Positions 1 to 10,551 of a DNA stretch of 64,000 nucleotides are shown here, piece after piece. A program made the position numbers and the translations under genes. Each line of letters begins with the position of its first letter. Position 1 is the first letter of the stretch. The DNA is from Sanguinoderma infundibulare (lineage: Eukaryota; Basidiomycota; Agaricomycetes; Polyporales; Polyporaceae): the NCBI GenBank assembly GCA_032821775.1, contig JAVLRN010000002.1, positions 3,968,001 to 4,032,000 on the forward strand. The letters run 5' to 3'. The notes under the pieces are model-generated. The model saw only the letters and a list, made by a program, of their open reading frames with translations, was not told the origin of the DNA and made no database searches.

Positions 1-557
1 TCTTGCCCATGAAGCGGTGCATGGGCGAAGGCTAAAGGCTATTGTCGCCTGACCGAGAAGCACGAGATGGTGGTACTGACCGCCATGTTGGCCAAGCAGA
101 GGCGGTAGAACATGCTGTGGTCTGCATCCTTGAGCTGGCTCAAGTAGATGTACTTTTCAATGCTCTTGTCCTTGGAACGGAGCTGGGCGAGGCAACGCTG
201 GGCGTGAATGCCGTCATCGAGGGCGGGGGGGAGGAGGCCCTGGGGAAGTTTGACGGGCGCTAAAGGGGATGAGTGGTGAGTATCGCGAGCGATGGCATTG
301 GTCGACGAGTACGAGGGATGGTGGGTGGTGAGATTGGCAAGGTGGGAAGAACTGTGCGGGGCCAAGGAAGGAGGGGGATGCGGGGGTGCCAAGAGACGAG
401 AGGTGGGCGCGGGAGAAGGCCGTGCGGAGAGGGAAAGCGAGGCGAAAGAGGGAAGGTAGGAATGGAAGCGAGGGATCTGCGGAGGTAACTCACGGGCAGA
501 CGTGACCTTGAGCTTTTGGACGCCGTTGGACCAGACGGGGGTGAGAACTATCGTCAT
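1..557 (-). CDS. NAD(P)-dependent malic enzyme, N-terminal exons (partial)
   Basis: Malic enzyme oxidatively decarboxylates malate to pyruvate. Only the first two exons are inside the window: 494-557 and 81-259, joined in phase across a 234-base intron with donor GTGAGT and acceptor TTTAG. They encode 81 residues. The second exon has the conserved N-terminal signature of the family: GLLPP, then a basic stretch, then EKYIYLSQLKD and FYRLCLANMA, which in malic enzymes leads to the YTPxVG motif. The next donor (GTCAGT) is at 75-80 and the third exon lies beyond base 1, so neither the NAD-binding domain nor the cofactor preference can be seen. The start ATG (555-557) is the only one in frame before the intron. 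An ordinary host gene; family call from motif memory. Confidence 0.68.
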
Positions 558-3511
558 TGTCGCGGTGCGGGATGGGAGGGTGAGTCAGTGACGGTTCGAG
601 CGAGGCGATGAGGTATCGACGATGGGGGGTATTATATGAGTACAAGTAGCGTTCCAGAAGCGAGAAAAGCAGGAATGGTGCAAGAGGGGAACAGGGGAGA
701 AATGGTACGAGAGCAAGAGACTGGGAGAGGGGTCGGAGCACGGCACACGATGAATTTATAGTATGAGGCGCCGCGGAGGACAGCAGATTGAGCTGGACCC
801 CAGCTGAGGCCGAGCGAAAATGACCGCCCAGGACCGTCATCCTGGGAGCCGGCAGATCGTCATCACCACCTGGGCCTCTCCTGGGCACCGCTCGCTGATT
901 TGCCCGCGATGGGAGCGAATGATATTTGCGCGAGACGGACGCCCGCATCGACGACGGCAGCCGCGGACGGACACAGCAACGGCCATGACGCCCGTAGTGA
1001 CAGGCACCGCTGCCATTCCACACACAAATCAGCCTCCGTTCCTTCTCCGTCCCACTGGCCACCATCCGCTCACGTTCGTGTTCGAATCACTGCACCATCC
1101 GCCGCTGCAACGGCCGCGCGGCAGTCTCTGACGAACCACAAATCATTCGGAATGCGCAGCTGCTTACCTTTTGCTGCCCGCGCTCTCACTGCGTTCATCC
1201 CAGCAATTTTCACGTGGCGCGGGCCTTTACGGGTCTAGGGGACAGTCTGGTGATCTAGAGGTGTAGGAGAATTACTAGGATAGTCTAGAACCGGTATGGA
1301 GTCGATCCTTGGGCCAGGAGTGGGCGGGGGGCGAGGGAACGTGAAAAGAGGGTCGGACGAACGCGGAAGGCGTTGGGGTTCTGCCGGACGTTGAGCAATT
1401 TAATAGGGCCACTATGACTCGAATCGTACGCTTGGCCCCCACCGTCGGTCGCATGATGTTGGGGACGTTTCAGCCTTCACGGAAGGGCGCGCACGCCATC
1501 TCATGGGGAGAAACGGAAGGGCGCGTTGGACGACGGCGAAAAGGACGAACCATTGACAGTGTGGAGCTCGAATCGTCCAACGTCTACCCAGGACCCCAAC
1601 CAGTGTCGGCACGCCGTGGAGCGTACCCGGCCGTCAGCTGGCCTCGACACGTTGGGGCAGGGCGAGATCGTGAAGAGCGCAATACAGTCGGCGCGCTGGC
1701 AGACCGGGCAGGCGACCGGAGCTCTCTCGTTCCCGCGCGCTGCGATAAGCGTGGTCCTATAGACCACCCATCGAGGTCCTCTCGACGTGTCTTGGCCTCC
1801 TCTCGCCGTGTCCTGACCGAACCCTGGTTACCCAACTTGTTCTCCACCCTGTCTCCACCTATCTTCCGCTTGTCGCCTCCAGAACCGTGGCCGTGTACTG
1901 GCCACATACACAGCGTGGTGCCTGGTGTCAGAATCACCTTTACCGATCTTCCCGGTCATCAAGCCCTCCTTGAAACATCCTGCGCTTGATTGGCCCGAGG
2001 ACATTGATAAAACACCGGTTTGTCCTGGCTTTAGGTTCCGAAGAACGGCAGAGAACGGCGTCTCCGCAGGATTGGTGCCGACGGAAGAGAAATGGTCGAG
2101 AGGTCAAGCTTCAAGTACAAGACCCAGGACAACTCAGTATATATGCAAAGACGAGCAGGACTCGGACGAAAGTGAGCCCGTCGTCATCGCCAGCCGCAGT
2201 CGAGCATGCGGCAACTTCCGATGTTGTCCCAAATAGGTAACTTAGGCGCTGATGGGCAACACTTAAGTATATTCAAGTGCTTAGTACATGCAGGCTACAT
2301 ACGAGATCGCAGGTGGATAGCCGTCTTTAATAGGCACACCGTTGATGACGCCAAAGAGAACTGTCAACTATTCAGTGTAATGGAACGCGACAGCATTCCT
2401 GGAGGCAACCAGGTCCGTCGCGACCTCGGAAGCTTAAATAGCGTGGATGCTGGAGGTCAGTCGAGGCTCGGTGGTCTCGGGGTGAGATCACGCAAGCGTT
2501 TGGTAGAAGGCGCACTCGCGCAGCACCGCGACTGCGCATTGGGCATGTTGTCATCGTTGACATCGACCCGAGGCCTCCGCCGACGATCCCCCTGACGTTA
2601 TTCAAGCGCTACGTATGCGTTGACTGCACCGAAAATAATAAGCCGCCCCTCGAAACCTCCCACATCCTGCCAACAAATTTCGACGGAAAAGTAGTAGCTC
2701 GCGTTGTGGCCCGACCGCGTCTCGACATGTCCGACACCACCGCGTGAGCTAAGCACAGGTGCCCGGTCTCGATCTGTTCAGTGGCGGTTACGCACACGTG
2801 CAACAGTTACATACAATATGGGTCTATCTTGCTCATCTCTTCTCCGCTCAACCATCCGTCAATGCCACGACGAGACTAGGCGGCACGTACATAACATCGC
2901 AATGCTTGATCAGGATCCACTAGTGATCGCAGCGCAGCCTGAGCTAATACTCCAATTCGTCAGACGCAGGACTCGAGTCGCAGCGGTCGCAGCCACCGTT
3001 GGAGATGGTGATCGAGAGGTGGTGCACAGCCGGGACGATGACGGCAGAGACAGTGTGTCTCGTCGCGTAACCATTTCCCACCGTGTCCCCTTCTCCATCC
3101 CGCGCCCTTTCCCCGGCTGTCGATTGGCCAGACGGTGAGCAGCCATACCAGTGCGTTCTACTGCTGGCATCCACATCTCTCCTTTTGTGCACAGGGGTAC
3201 CGCACAGTGGCTGGCAGTCTCCGTCTGGCACTATCCTTGTCGATGGAGCGCGCCGTCTTCGCAGATGCTAATTGTGCCCGTCAGTGTGTGCCCACCGTCC
3301 CACCGCTCCGTCCCCGCACGTCCATCTCTCCCTTGTTCTCCCATCCTCTTAACCTCCTCGCGGCCGTCCATCCCTCCGCCTTCCGCCTCCGCTACTAATC
3401 TCGTCCCTATCCGTCTCCCGTTCTCCGCCCCCTGACCGCCAACGACACAGGAGAACCTTTTGTCCAACTTTTCTCGTTACTGCTACCGAAAGCCAAAATA
3501 CGACTACGACC
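558..3511. other. Intergenic region, no recognised gene
   Basis: Nearly 3 kb between the divergent malic enzyme and membrane-protein genes. Open frames of 60-190 codons exist on both strands but have no recognisable motifs, no chain of phase-compatible introns, and skewed Arg/Ser/Pro-rich compositions typical of chance frames in GC-rich DNA. It presumably holds the two promoters. I see no tRNA, repeat or transposon fragment in it. Confidence 0.5.
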
Positions 3512-4468
3512 ATGTCGAACACGACCCAGAGCCAGAGCCCGACCCCGACCGGCGACTTCTCCTCCATCTTCCAGTCTCCCGGCGGGCCCCCGCTCATCCT
3601 CGTCTGCATCGCCGCCGGCCTACTCCTGGGGGCCTTCATCGGCGTCCTACTCATGCGTCGCATGCGCCCTCACGTCGTCGTCCAGCGCATGCCCGGCGCC
3701 GCCTTTTTCGGCGGCCTCAATCCGTACTTGGGCGAGAAGCCAAAGCTGCTCGACATACATCTCGTGCGCGAAGACGCAGTCGCACTCGGAGAGGCAGGCA
3801 AGGGGAGACCCGGAGTCGAGCTCGGAGCTTGGGGCTGCGTATCCGTGAGTTCCCTGTCCTAGTCTGTTGCTTTATTCCCCGCGTTCCCACTCCTCGGCCT
3901 CGCACGGATCGTCTTGCTCTTTTTCTGGCACAGAGAAGAATGGGTGAACTTACGACTCGCCCCTTTCTTCCAGCCCTTCGCCGCGGTATGCCTGCCATCG
4001 CCCGCTGGCGAGCCCCCCAGCTCGCAATCCCCTTCCACATCCCCATCTCGGAGCCCGAGCCCGAGTCCGAATGCGAGCCGGAACCGCCTCCCAAGGTTCC
4101 TCGCGCGCGTCCGCCGCGCCAACCCGCCCTGGCGCGCCCGCGCGCATGAGCACCCCACGCCCTCGTCCTCCCAAGACCAGCTGTCAGAACCAAAGCTCCT
4201 GCAGCTCGCGGTGACGATATCCCTGCCGTCGCCCGAGCGCCCCACCCACCTCCCGCCACGCCCGTCGTCCACGCGACGGAACAGCCTGAGCGACGCTGGG
4301 CCTCCAAACGACGAGTCGCCCGCCCACGACGACCACCACGAGAAGGAGAACGCCATCCCCGACTGCTGCATCGGCACCGTCGTCGTCTCCTACCGTCCTG
4401 CCTCCGACAATGACGCCGCGGCGCCACCTCCTAGTTCCAGCACTGGTAGTGCGACCGCTGCGACCTGA
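3512..4468 (+). CDS. Single-pass membrane protein with conserved C-terminal AVTIxLPSP motif, function unknown
   Basis: Two exons, 3512-3844 and 3974-4468, join in phase 0 across an intron (GTGAGT...TTCCAG) to give about 275 residues. Residues 25-50 form one hydrophobic helix (PLILVCIAAGLLLGAFIGVLL) followed by Arg-Arg, suggesting a single-pass anchor with a cytosolic C-terminus. After a GEKPKL motif comes a Pro/Ser-rich linker, then LLQLAVTISLPSP and, near the end, CIGTVVVSY. This layout (short N-terminus, one helix, E/QPKL, then VAVxIxMPSP and an IGxxxV ending) matches a family of uncharacterised proteins I recall from many Agaricomycete genomes. No enzyme motif is visible. The second exon frame was chosen by intron phase and by that motif; a long opposite-strand frame is a shadow. 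Confidence 0.62.
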
Positions 4469-5582
4469 CGCCCGCCCGATCCCAAGGAGAACTCGTGTGT
4501 GTGACTCATACCTGGTTTTCGCATCTCCTTTTCTGCGCTCCGGAACACACGGAATACCTGGCGCGCGCACACCCACACGCATATAGTCGGTCAACCGGTC
4601 ACCCGTCGCCCGTGTCTCATCGCACCACACATCCACATTCCGACTCGGGCGCGGGTGCCATTGCTGCGCAGAGGGAGACCGGGGTTCCTTGCGCCCCTTG
4701 GGATCCGTGCGTATCCCGCTTGGTCCTGCGTGTGCTATTCGAATTTCGCAGTGCGCGCGGAACGCAACCTTCTTCCTTCCCAGGGTCGCTCGATTCCGCT
4801 CCGAGTTGTCGCGTGGGCTTCCCCCCGATGGCGATTTCACATGTCGTGCTTTGAATGTCGGTGCGCCGTTGCGACCGCGACGTGGGTGATGGGTCGGTAT
4901 GGATTTTGGATGCATGATTGGTTGGTTGGATGGATGGATGGACGGATGGACGCCGGACTATTGGTGTGGCTAGGCGTTGTAAAGTACGTCGTGTTTGTAG
5001 CCTTGAGCATCGACCATCGCTTTCGCATTTTTAGACAATCGCGTATGTATCCCCGGAGATGGTAGGTGTACGTACGTACGTTGATGTCGTCGCAGTAAGT
5101 CCTTACTAGTATGCAGTACCGTACTCAGCACTCAGGCCACAGGCTTTGATCTTTTCTGCGTTTGAGAATGTTTGGCGTCCGGGCACCCAGCAGGTTGAAC
5201 GTCAACGCGTTAACGCATCCTCAGCCATGCACCCTCTCTATGTAACCGGAACAAGCAGTTGTTGGCAGGGCGAAGGGCACCATTTTATGGTTATGTGTCA
5301 AGAATCACGTCCAATGCCCCCCCTCGCAACCGGTCGAAAGTGCTCAACAGGGTTTCGTGAATGGTGTGCGGAGGGCATGCAGTTAGTAAGTGATTGCTTA
5401 ATGTGCGTGGAACGCCGTCGGACGAGTCGTCGTGTTTAGGTCGGGATAGAGGTCGAAATCGTGGAGGAGCTCGGCAACCGACCGGTTCTGGTCGATAGAA
5501 ACGGAGATCCATACCGCTCGAGTGTACGCAGCACACGAGGTGGCGGATCCACTCACAGCAAGTACCGAACAAAGTGCTCAGC
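4469..5582. other. Intergenic region with convergent 3' ends
   Basis: Space between the 3' ends of the membrane-protein gene (plus strand) and the SURF6-like gene (minus strand). It holds a short tetranucleotide microsatellite of GGTT/GGAT/GGAC units (about 4916-4950) and a run of ACGT repeats near 5071-5080. No gene is supported. Confidence 0.5.
4916..4950. repeat. Short tetranucleotide microsatellite (GGTT/GGAT)
   Basis: Direct reading shows GATTGGTTGGTT followed by GGATGGATGGATGGAC units. A simple-sequence tract in an intergenic region. Confidence 0.8.
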
Positions 5583-7058
5583 TCACTTCTTCGCCTTCTC
5601 CTTCCCTTTGCCCTTGCCTTTCCCAAACGACTTGCCCTCAAAGCCAGGCCGCGCCTTGTCCTTGCCCTTGCCCTTGCCTTTGCCCTTGCGCCTCTCCGCC
5701 CTCGCCGCGATGTTGTCCTCGCGCTTCTTCTGCCGGGCGGCCATGCCCGCCGCGAGCTGCTCCTTGCGCTCGTCCCAGCCCTTCTTGCTCTTCGACTTCT
5801 GCTTCTCCTTGCGCTTCACCGCCTTCTTCAGCCGCCCCTCGTCGTCGTGCACCTTGACGCCCTCGACGCGCGCCCCGGCCTTGTCCCACTTGTCGCGCTC
5901 GGCGCGGGCGGCGCGTTCCGCCTCGGGGAGCGCCGCTTGCTTCTCTTTGTGCTTCTCGAGCTGGGCGAGAGCTTGCGCCGGGTTGGACGCGCTCGTGGGC
6001 AAGTTTTTCTTGATCTTGTTGGTTGATTTGGACGCGGCGGCGGTGGAGGTGGAGGCAGCGAGGTTGGAGAAGGTGATGGAGGCGAATTTGGACTGGGGGC
6101 CTTGATGTGCAGGTTTGTTAGAGTCGGGGACGAGCAATTGTGTCTGTAAAGGCAATGTCAAATCTTGGCATCCATGTATTGCTCGCAAGATGCGCACCTT
6201 GGTTTGCGGACCCTTGTGCTGCTGCTGCTGCTGTTGCTTCTCCTTGCCTTTGCCCTTGCGTTCCTCCTGTTGCCTGATCTTCTCCTTCGTCTCCTTTCTC
6301 CTCCGCTCGCGCATCGCCGCGCGCTGCTGCCGCCGCTCCTCCAACAGCTCGTCCCTGCTGTTCGGCTCTCCGCCTGCGCCTGCAGCTGCACCCCGTCCCC
6401 TGCCCTTGTTCCGCAACTCTGCCATCCTCGCGTGCAACTTCGCCCTCAACGCCACGATCCCGCCAGGCTCGGGCATAGGCACCGGAGAAGGATCCGCGTC
6501 CACGTCCATCGCCCCGTCTGCATCCTCGTTCGCCTCGTCGCCAGAGTCCGACATGGGTGCATCGAGGTGCACTGCGTCCTCGTCCTCGTCGTCTTCATCG
6601 AGAACGGCGGCTTTCCGCTTGCCCTTGCTTTTGCTGCTGTCCCGTTCCCCTTCTTCGCGCGCGGCGAGGGCTTCTCTCTGTAGCTCGACGATCGTTTTGT
6701 TGTTCGCGGGGTCGAGCTGGGCAATCGGGGTTGAGCGAGACAAAGAGAGGAACGAGATGGATGGAAACAGGAACGTGCCTTGTCTTTCTTTGCCTTCTTC
6801 GAGGCCTCCTTGATGGCCTGTTTGGGAGCCTTCTGCTTTTTGCTGTTCTTTTGGTATTTCGATGCGTGCTGAACGCGACCAAGACGTGTGTTTTAGCCAA
6901 AGCTCGTGTCTAGCAACCGTTTAGCTGAAGGACAGTACCTGGGCATCGGCATCGTCCTGCACGAGGTAGTACTTTGCGGGAATGAGCTTCAGAAGCGACT
7001 CGAAAGCCTCGTTGTGTTTCTCGAGTGATTCTCGCACCACAGATATGGCGGTGGGCAT
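5583..7058 (-). CDS. SURF6 / Rrp14-type nucleolar ribosome-biogenesis protein
   Basis: SURF6/Rrp14 proteins act in the nucleolus in early maturation of both ribosomal subunits. Four exons (6939-7058, 6779-6868, 6198-6716, 5583-6143) give about 429 residues. The first exon carries the Rrp14 N-terminal domain (LEKHNEAFESLLKLIPAKYY). The third has LRAKLHARMAELR. The last has the C-terminal SURF6 block: WDKAGARVEGVKVHDDEGRLKKAVKRKEKQK, with basic repeats after it. All introns agree in phase, but the one at 6717-6778 uses a GC donor (GCACGT) instead of GT. The 54-base intron at 6144-6197 is a multiple of three and open, so it could also be retained. Lys/Glu-rich and Gln-repeat stretches are normal for the family. 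The gene is divergent from PTPA, 135 bases away. Confidence 0.82.
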
Positions 7059-7193
7059 GGCTAGTTATAGACGACGGCGAGAGGGTCGGCAAGAGGGAGG
7101 TAGAGGCGTTGTGGAGGCGAGTCTCGGTTCAGGCTCAGGAAAAGTTGGACAGGCGCCCATTTGTAGACGCGCATGCACCCTCCTTCCACCACC
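7059..7193. promoter_or_regulatory. Bidirectional promoter, SURF6-like / PTPA
   Basis: Only 135 bases separate the start codons of two divergent housekeeping genes, so they almost certainly share a promoter region. No TATA box is visible. Confidence 0.55.
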
Positions 7194-8802
7194 ATGGCAG
7201 ACCCCGTATTCACCCCTACCATCACCAAGTTCACTTTGGATCCAGCGGAATTGAAGGATCACGAGTACATCGTCCCGCGCAAGCTGATCCTCACAAAGGA
7301 GAACCTCGAGGCGTTCCAAGCATCGAAAACGCACGAGGCCATCGTCTCGTACATCACCACGCTCAACGAACGCGTCGTGGGCGTGAAGCTCACGGACGAG
7401 ATTCCAGTTTCACCTGTGCGTAAGTCTATCTGTCGGGCTTCTTCCTGTCATCATGTAAACTGACTGTAAACGGCGGCCTCCGATCAGAGCGTACAAGCCG
7501 TACTACATGTGCTCGAGCGGATATCTGAGACGGCCGAGAGCATACCGCCCGTGGATAACAAGGCGTCGCGGTTTGGAAACCCAGCGTTCCGGACGTTCTA
7601 CGACAAGGTCCAGGAGGTACGCTTGTCCCCCGAGATGCTTCAGTTACCGACCCTTCCTTGCCATCTGTCTCCGGTGTTGAATTGAACACATGTTCGGTTC
7701 GCCACAGATTGCTCCTGAGCTGCACAAGACCATCCCTGGTCTTCCGGGCGCAGCAATTCCTGAACTCAGCGTATATCTTACCGAGGCTTGGGGGAACCGG
7801 TCGCGTATTGACTATGGAAGCGGGATGGAGCTCAACTTCCTGTGTTGGATGTAAGTCGCTAGACACGCAGTCTCGGATGACCAATTTTGAAACCGCGTGT
7901 CGGCCAGGATGTCACTAGAGAAACTCGGCGTGTTCCAAGAAAGTGACCACACCGCGTTAGTGATCAAGGTGTTTTGGAGGTCGGTGGTCGTCTTCCCCCG
8001 CCCCCAACCTACTAACGGTGACACCTTGCAACAGATATATCCAGGTCATGCGCGTGCTGCAGTCGACATACTGGCTGGAGCCTGCCGGATCGCACGGTGT
8101 GTGGGGCCTGGACGACTACCACTTCCTGCCATTCCTGTGGGGTGCTGCCCAGCTGCGAGGTTCGTAATCCTGCCCGTCTTCCAAGTGCACGAGTCAGAAC
8201 GTCGACACCGCGTTCCAGGCCACAAGTACATCCGACCAAAATCGATACACGACGCGGAGACCACAGAAGAGTTCTCAAAGCACTACATGTACCTCGCCTG
8301 CATCGCGTTCATCAACTCGGTCAAGACCGCCTCCCTCCGCTGGCACTCGCCCATGCTCGACGACATCTCCGCGGTAAGTCCGCTTATCTTCCGTTTACCT
8401 CTCCTCGTCCTGCTCCGCTCCTTCTTCCTCCATCGTGCTCACTTGCTCCTTCAGGTCAAGACCTGGGACAAGGTCAACTCGGGCCTCATCAAGATGTACC
8501 TCGCCGAGGTCCTCGGCAAGCTCCCCGTCATGCAGCACTTCCTCTTCGGCTCCCTCCTCCCCTGGGACGGCCCCCTGCCCGCGCCGCCCCCTGACGCTTT
8601 GGACCCGAATGACCCCCATTACGGCCATGCGCACGCTGGGGTGGCGGATCTGGGAGGTGTCGGCCAGCAGCAGGCGGGCTGGGGCGACTGCTGTGGGATC
8701 CCCGTGCCATCAGCGTTTGGCGCAGCGGAGGCGGCGAGGAGACCTGCTGTCCCGGGAGCGCGGCTGGCGGGACCGGGCATTCGCCCTGTGCCGTTCGACT
8801 GA
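7194..8802 (+). CDS. Serine/threonine phosphatase 2A activator (PTPA, Rrd-type prolyl isomerase)
   Basis: PTPA activates PP2A catalytic subunits and has peptidyl-prolyl cis-trans isomerase activity. Seven exons (7194-7415, 7488-7616, 7708-7850, 7908-7979, 8035-8159, 8219-8373, 8455-8802) splice in phase to about 397 residues, the usual length. Recognised blocks are the N-terminal Y(I)[25 protein letters not shown], the [22 protein letters not shown] block, and [20 protein letters not shown] plus [10 protein letters not shown], all strongly conserved in PTPA. The C-terminal 50 residues are Gly/Ala/Pro-rich, as in fungal Rrd2-like proteins. The start at 7194 has a good context (CCACCACCATGG); an ATG at 7173 is also in frame. 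The first donor was set at 7416 (GTGCGT) because the nearby GTAAGT breaks the frame. Confidence 0.9.
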
Positions 8803-8950
8803 GCGTGTCTCCGGAATCGGAAGCGGTGTGCTTGGTAGAACATGTGCGACTACCGTTCGGACATGTGTGTCGACACAGTGGTGTTGAGAGGGTCGGAAGA
8901 AGGGAACGAGCAGTGAACTCGAAGCGTCCGATGATACGATCTGTAGTTGC

Positions 8951-9595
8951 GTGATCTTGTTCTCTTCCCAAGAGCGCGAGGGCTCTGGATTCGACAATCA
9001 GTATGCTGCGAGAGCCTGCACGGCGATCTGCGCGAGCGCCACCGGTGTTCCCGACGATGACAGGCTATGTCCTGATTTCGAGGTCGGAGATTCCGAGGGG
9101 GCTGTTGACGAGCACCGTGTTATACCCTTTTGCGTACCCATGTGGACCAGGCGATGCCAGTGCATGGTGAGTGGCAATTTTTGAATATCCAGAATCTTGT
9201 CCGTACTACTCCCGGCTCACCGCTGACGGAGTCTTAACGCATGGCGACTGACTCCTGCAACGTAAGAGGACTGCAACGCGTTCATCTGCTGGGACTGCGA
9301 CGAAAAGCACGCCGGCTTCAGCAATGGCGTGCGTCACCTAGCGACGCACAACCTCATCCGCTGCATAGAGGCGCAGGAACAGGAAGAGGGGGCGGACAAG
9401 ACAGAGAAACGGCTGGGAGCCCTCGAACGCAAGTTGGAGGGGCTCACGAACAAGTTGGAAGGTCTCACGGGGCACATGGAGAGGATTGAAAAGCCACTGC
9501 AGTCGTTTGCCATCCCGCGCGTCGAACGAATTATGATCGACCAGTGCCCTGCTTCTCGATATATATGTCCCTCCAAACACACCTTCGGCCTTTGA
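8951..9595 (+). CDS. Small ZZ-like zinc-finger / coiled-coil protein (tentative)
   Basis: Two exons (8951-9166 and 9269-9595, donor GTGAGT, acceptor AAGAG) would give about 180 residues. Around the junction there is CxCMDC-x4-CWDC followed by HAGF...RHLATH, which resembles the second half of a ZZ zinc finger (CxxC-x4/5-CxxC, then two His). After it, residues about 115-155 form heptad-like Leu/Glu/Lys repeats (KRLGALERKLEGLTNKLEGL), a likely coiled coil. The first Cys pair of a ZZ domain is not clear, so this may be degenerate or wrongly started. It lies only about 150 bases after PTPA on the same strand. ZZ fingers bind proteins; no specific role is inferred. Confidence 0.4.
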
Positions 9596-10551
9596 GCACG
9601 TAGAATACAAGACCCCGCGAGCTCAACAGCCTAACATTCAAGCCATATTCGACTGCTGCCTTTGTAACTAACCCACTTCAAGTGTTCATGCCATATCATC
9701 GACGTCGGCTTTTTCTCCCACAGTGGACTAGTTCACCCCTCTTATAAACAGTACAGTACTTCCCTGAACATCTTTAACACATCATCGAAGAGTCACGTGC
9801 ACACGAGCAAGCAGTTCTCGATTCAGCGAATATCATTGAGCTCGACTATACAATACGAAACATAACGAAATAAAACCATATGGATATCTTCAAAGAGAAG
9901 AGCGCGCCATGTACGGGACCTCACCTCTACAGGCTGCAGAGGGACGCCCCGGGAGAGCGCCACGGGATACCCGCCCCAACGTTGTAAGGACGGGTAATCA
10001 ACAGACAACATACGACCATGACACGAGCAAGCAAGCAAAAAGGAGAGAAGCAAAGAGCAAAGCGAGAGCGATCGGCGACCTGAAACGACGACGACGACGA
10101 CGACGACGGAAGGATGACGACCGGCGGCGAATGCGTACGTAGCGTTTTGAGAACTAGGATTCTGCGATTTTGTACAGCTGTCGACAAAGGACATACGGGG
10201 GGGTTGGGAGCGCGAAAAGCAAAGGGTGAGCGACCTGCCAACAAAGGCGCGACCGAGCACTCACCTTACAGCGTGCGCATCAGCGGAGCGCGTAACGCCC
10301 CCTGCGTGCAGAATCTACATTAGACATCCTCGGTAAAACGTAACTGAACTACTCCCTAGCGCTGCGTCGAGCAATCGAGAATCTTCTGTCTGTGCTTTTG
10401 GTCCCATACATGCATATCTTGAGCGACGACAACGACTTGCAAAACGTTCATAGCAAAGCAGAAAACATAACAAGCAATACCTGCGCTGCACACAGAAACA
10501 CAACACAACACAGCCTCAACATACCTGACCGGCCGACCGAACACATGGGGA
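9596..10551. other. Intergenic region, convergent 3' ends
   Basis: No gene recognised. It contains a short (ACG)n trinucleotide tract at about 10,086-10,108. It probably includes the 3' untranslated region of the minus-strand RRM-like gene. Confidence 0.45.

Noticed and set aside
1414..1989. 191-codon plus-strand frame ending with DLPGHQALLETSC, resembling a GTPase DxPGH motif
   Set aside because: No P-loop or NKxD motif, low-complexity composition and no homologous context; a chance match.
3717..4427. 236-codon minus-strand frame opposite the membrane-protein gene
   Set aside because: Arg/Gly-rich antisense shadow of a GC-rich coding exon with correct splice phases on the plus strand.
10086..10108. 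(ACG)n tract as part of a coding gene
   Set aside because: Surrounding frames show no motif; simple-sequence DNA in an intergenic or untranslated region.
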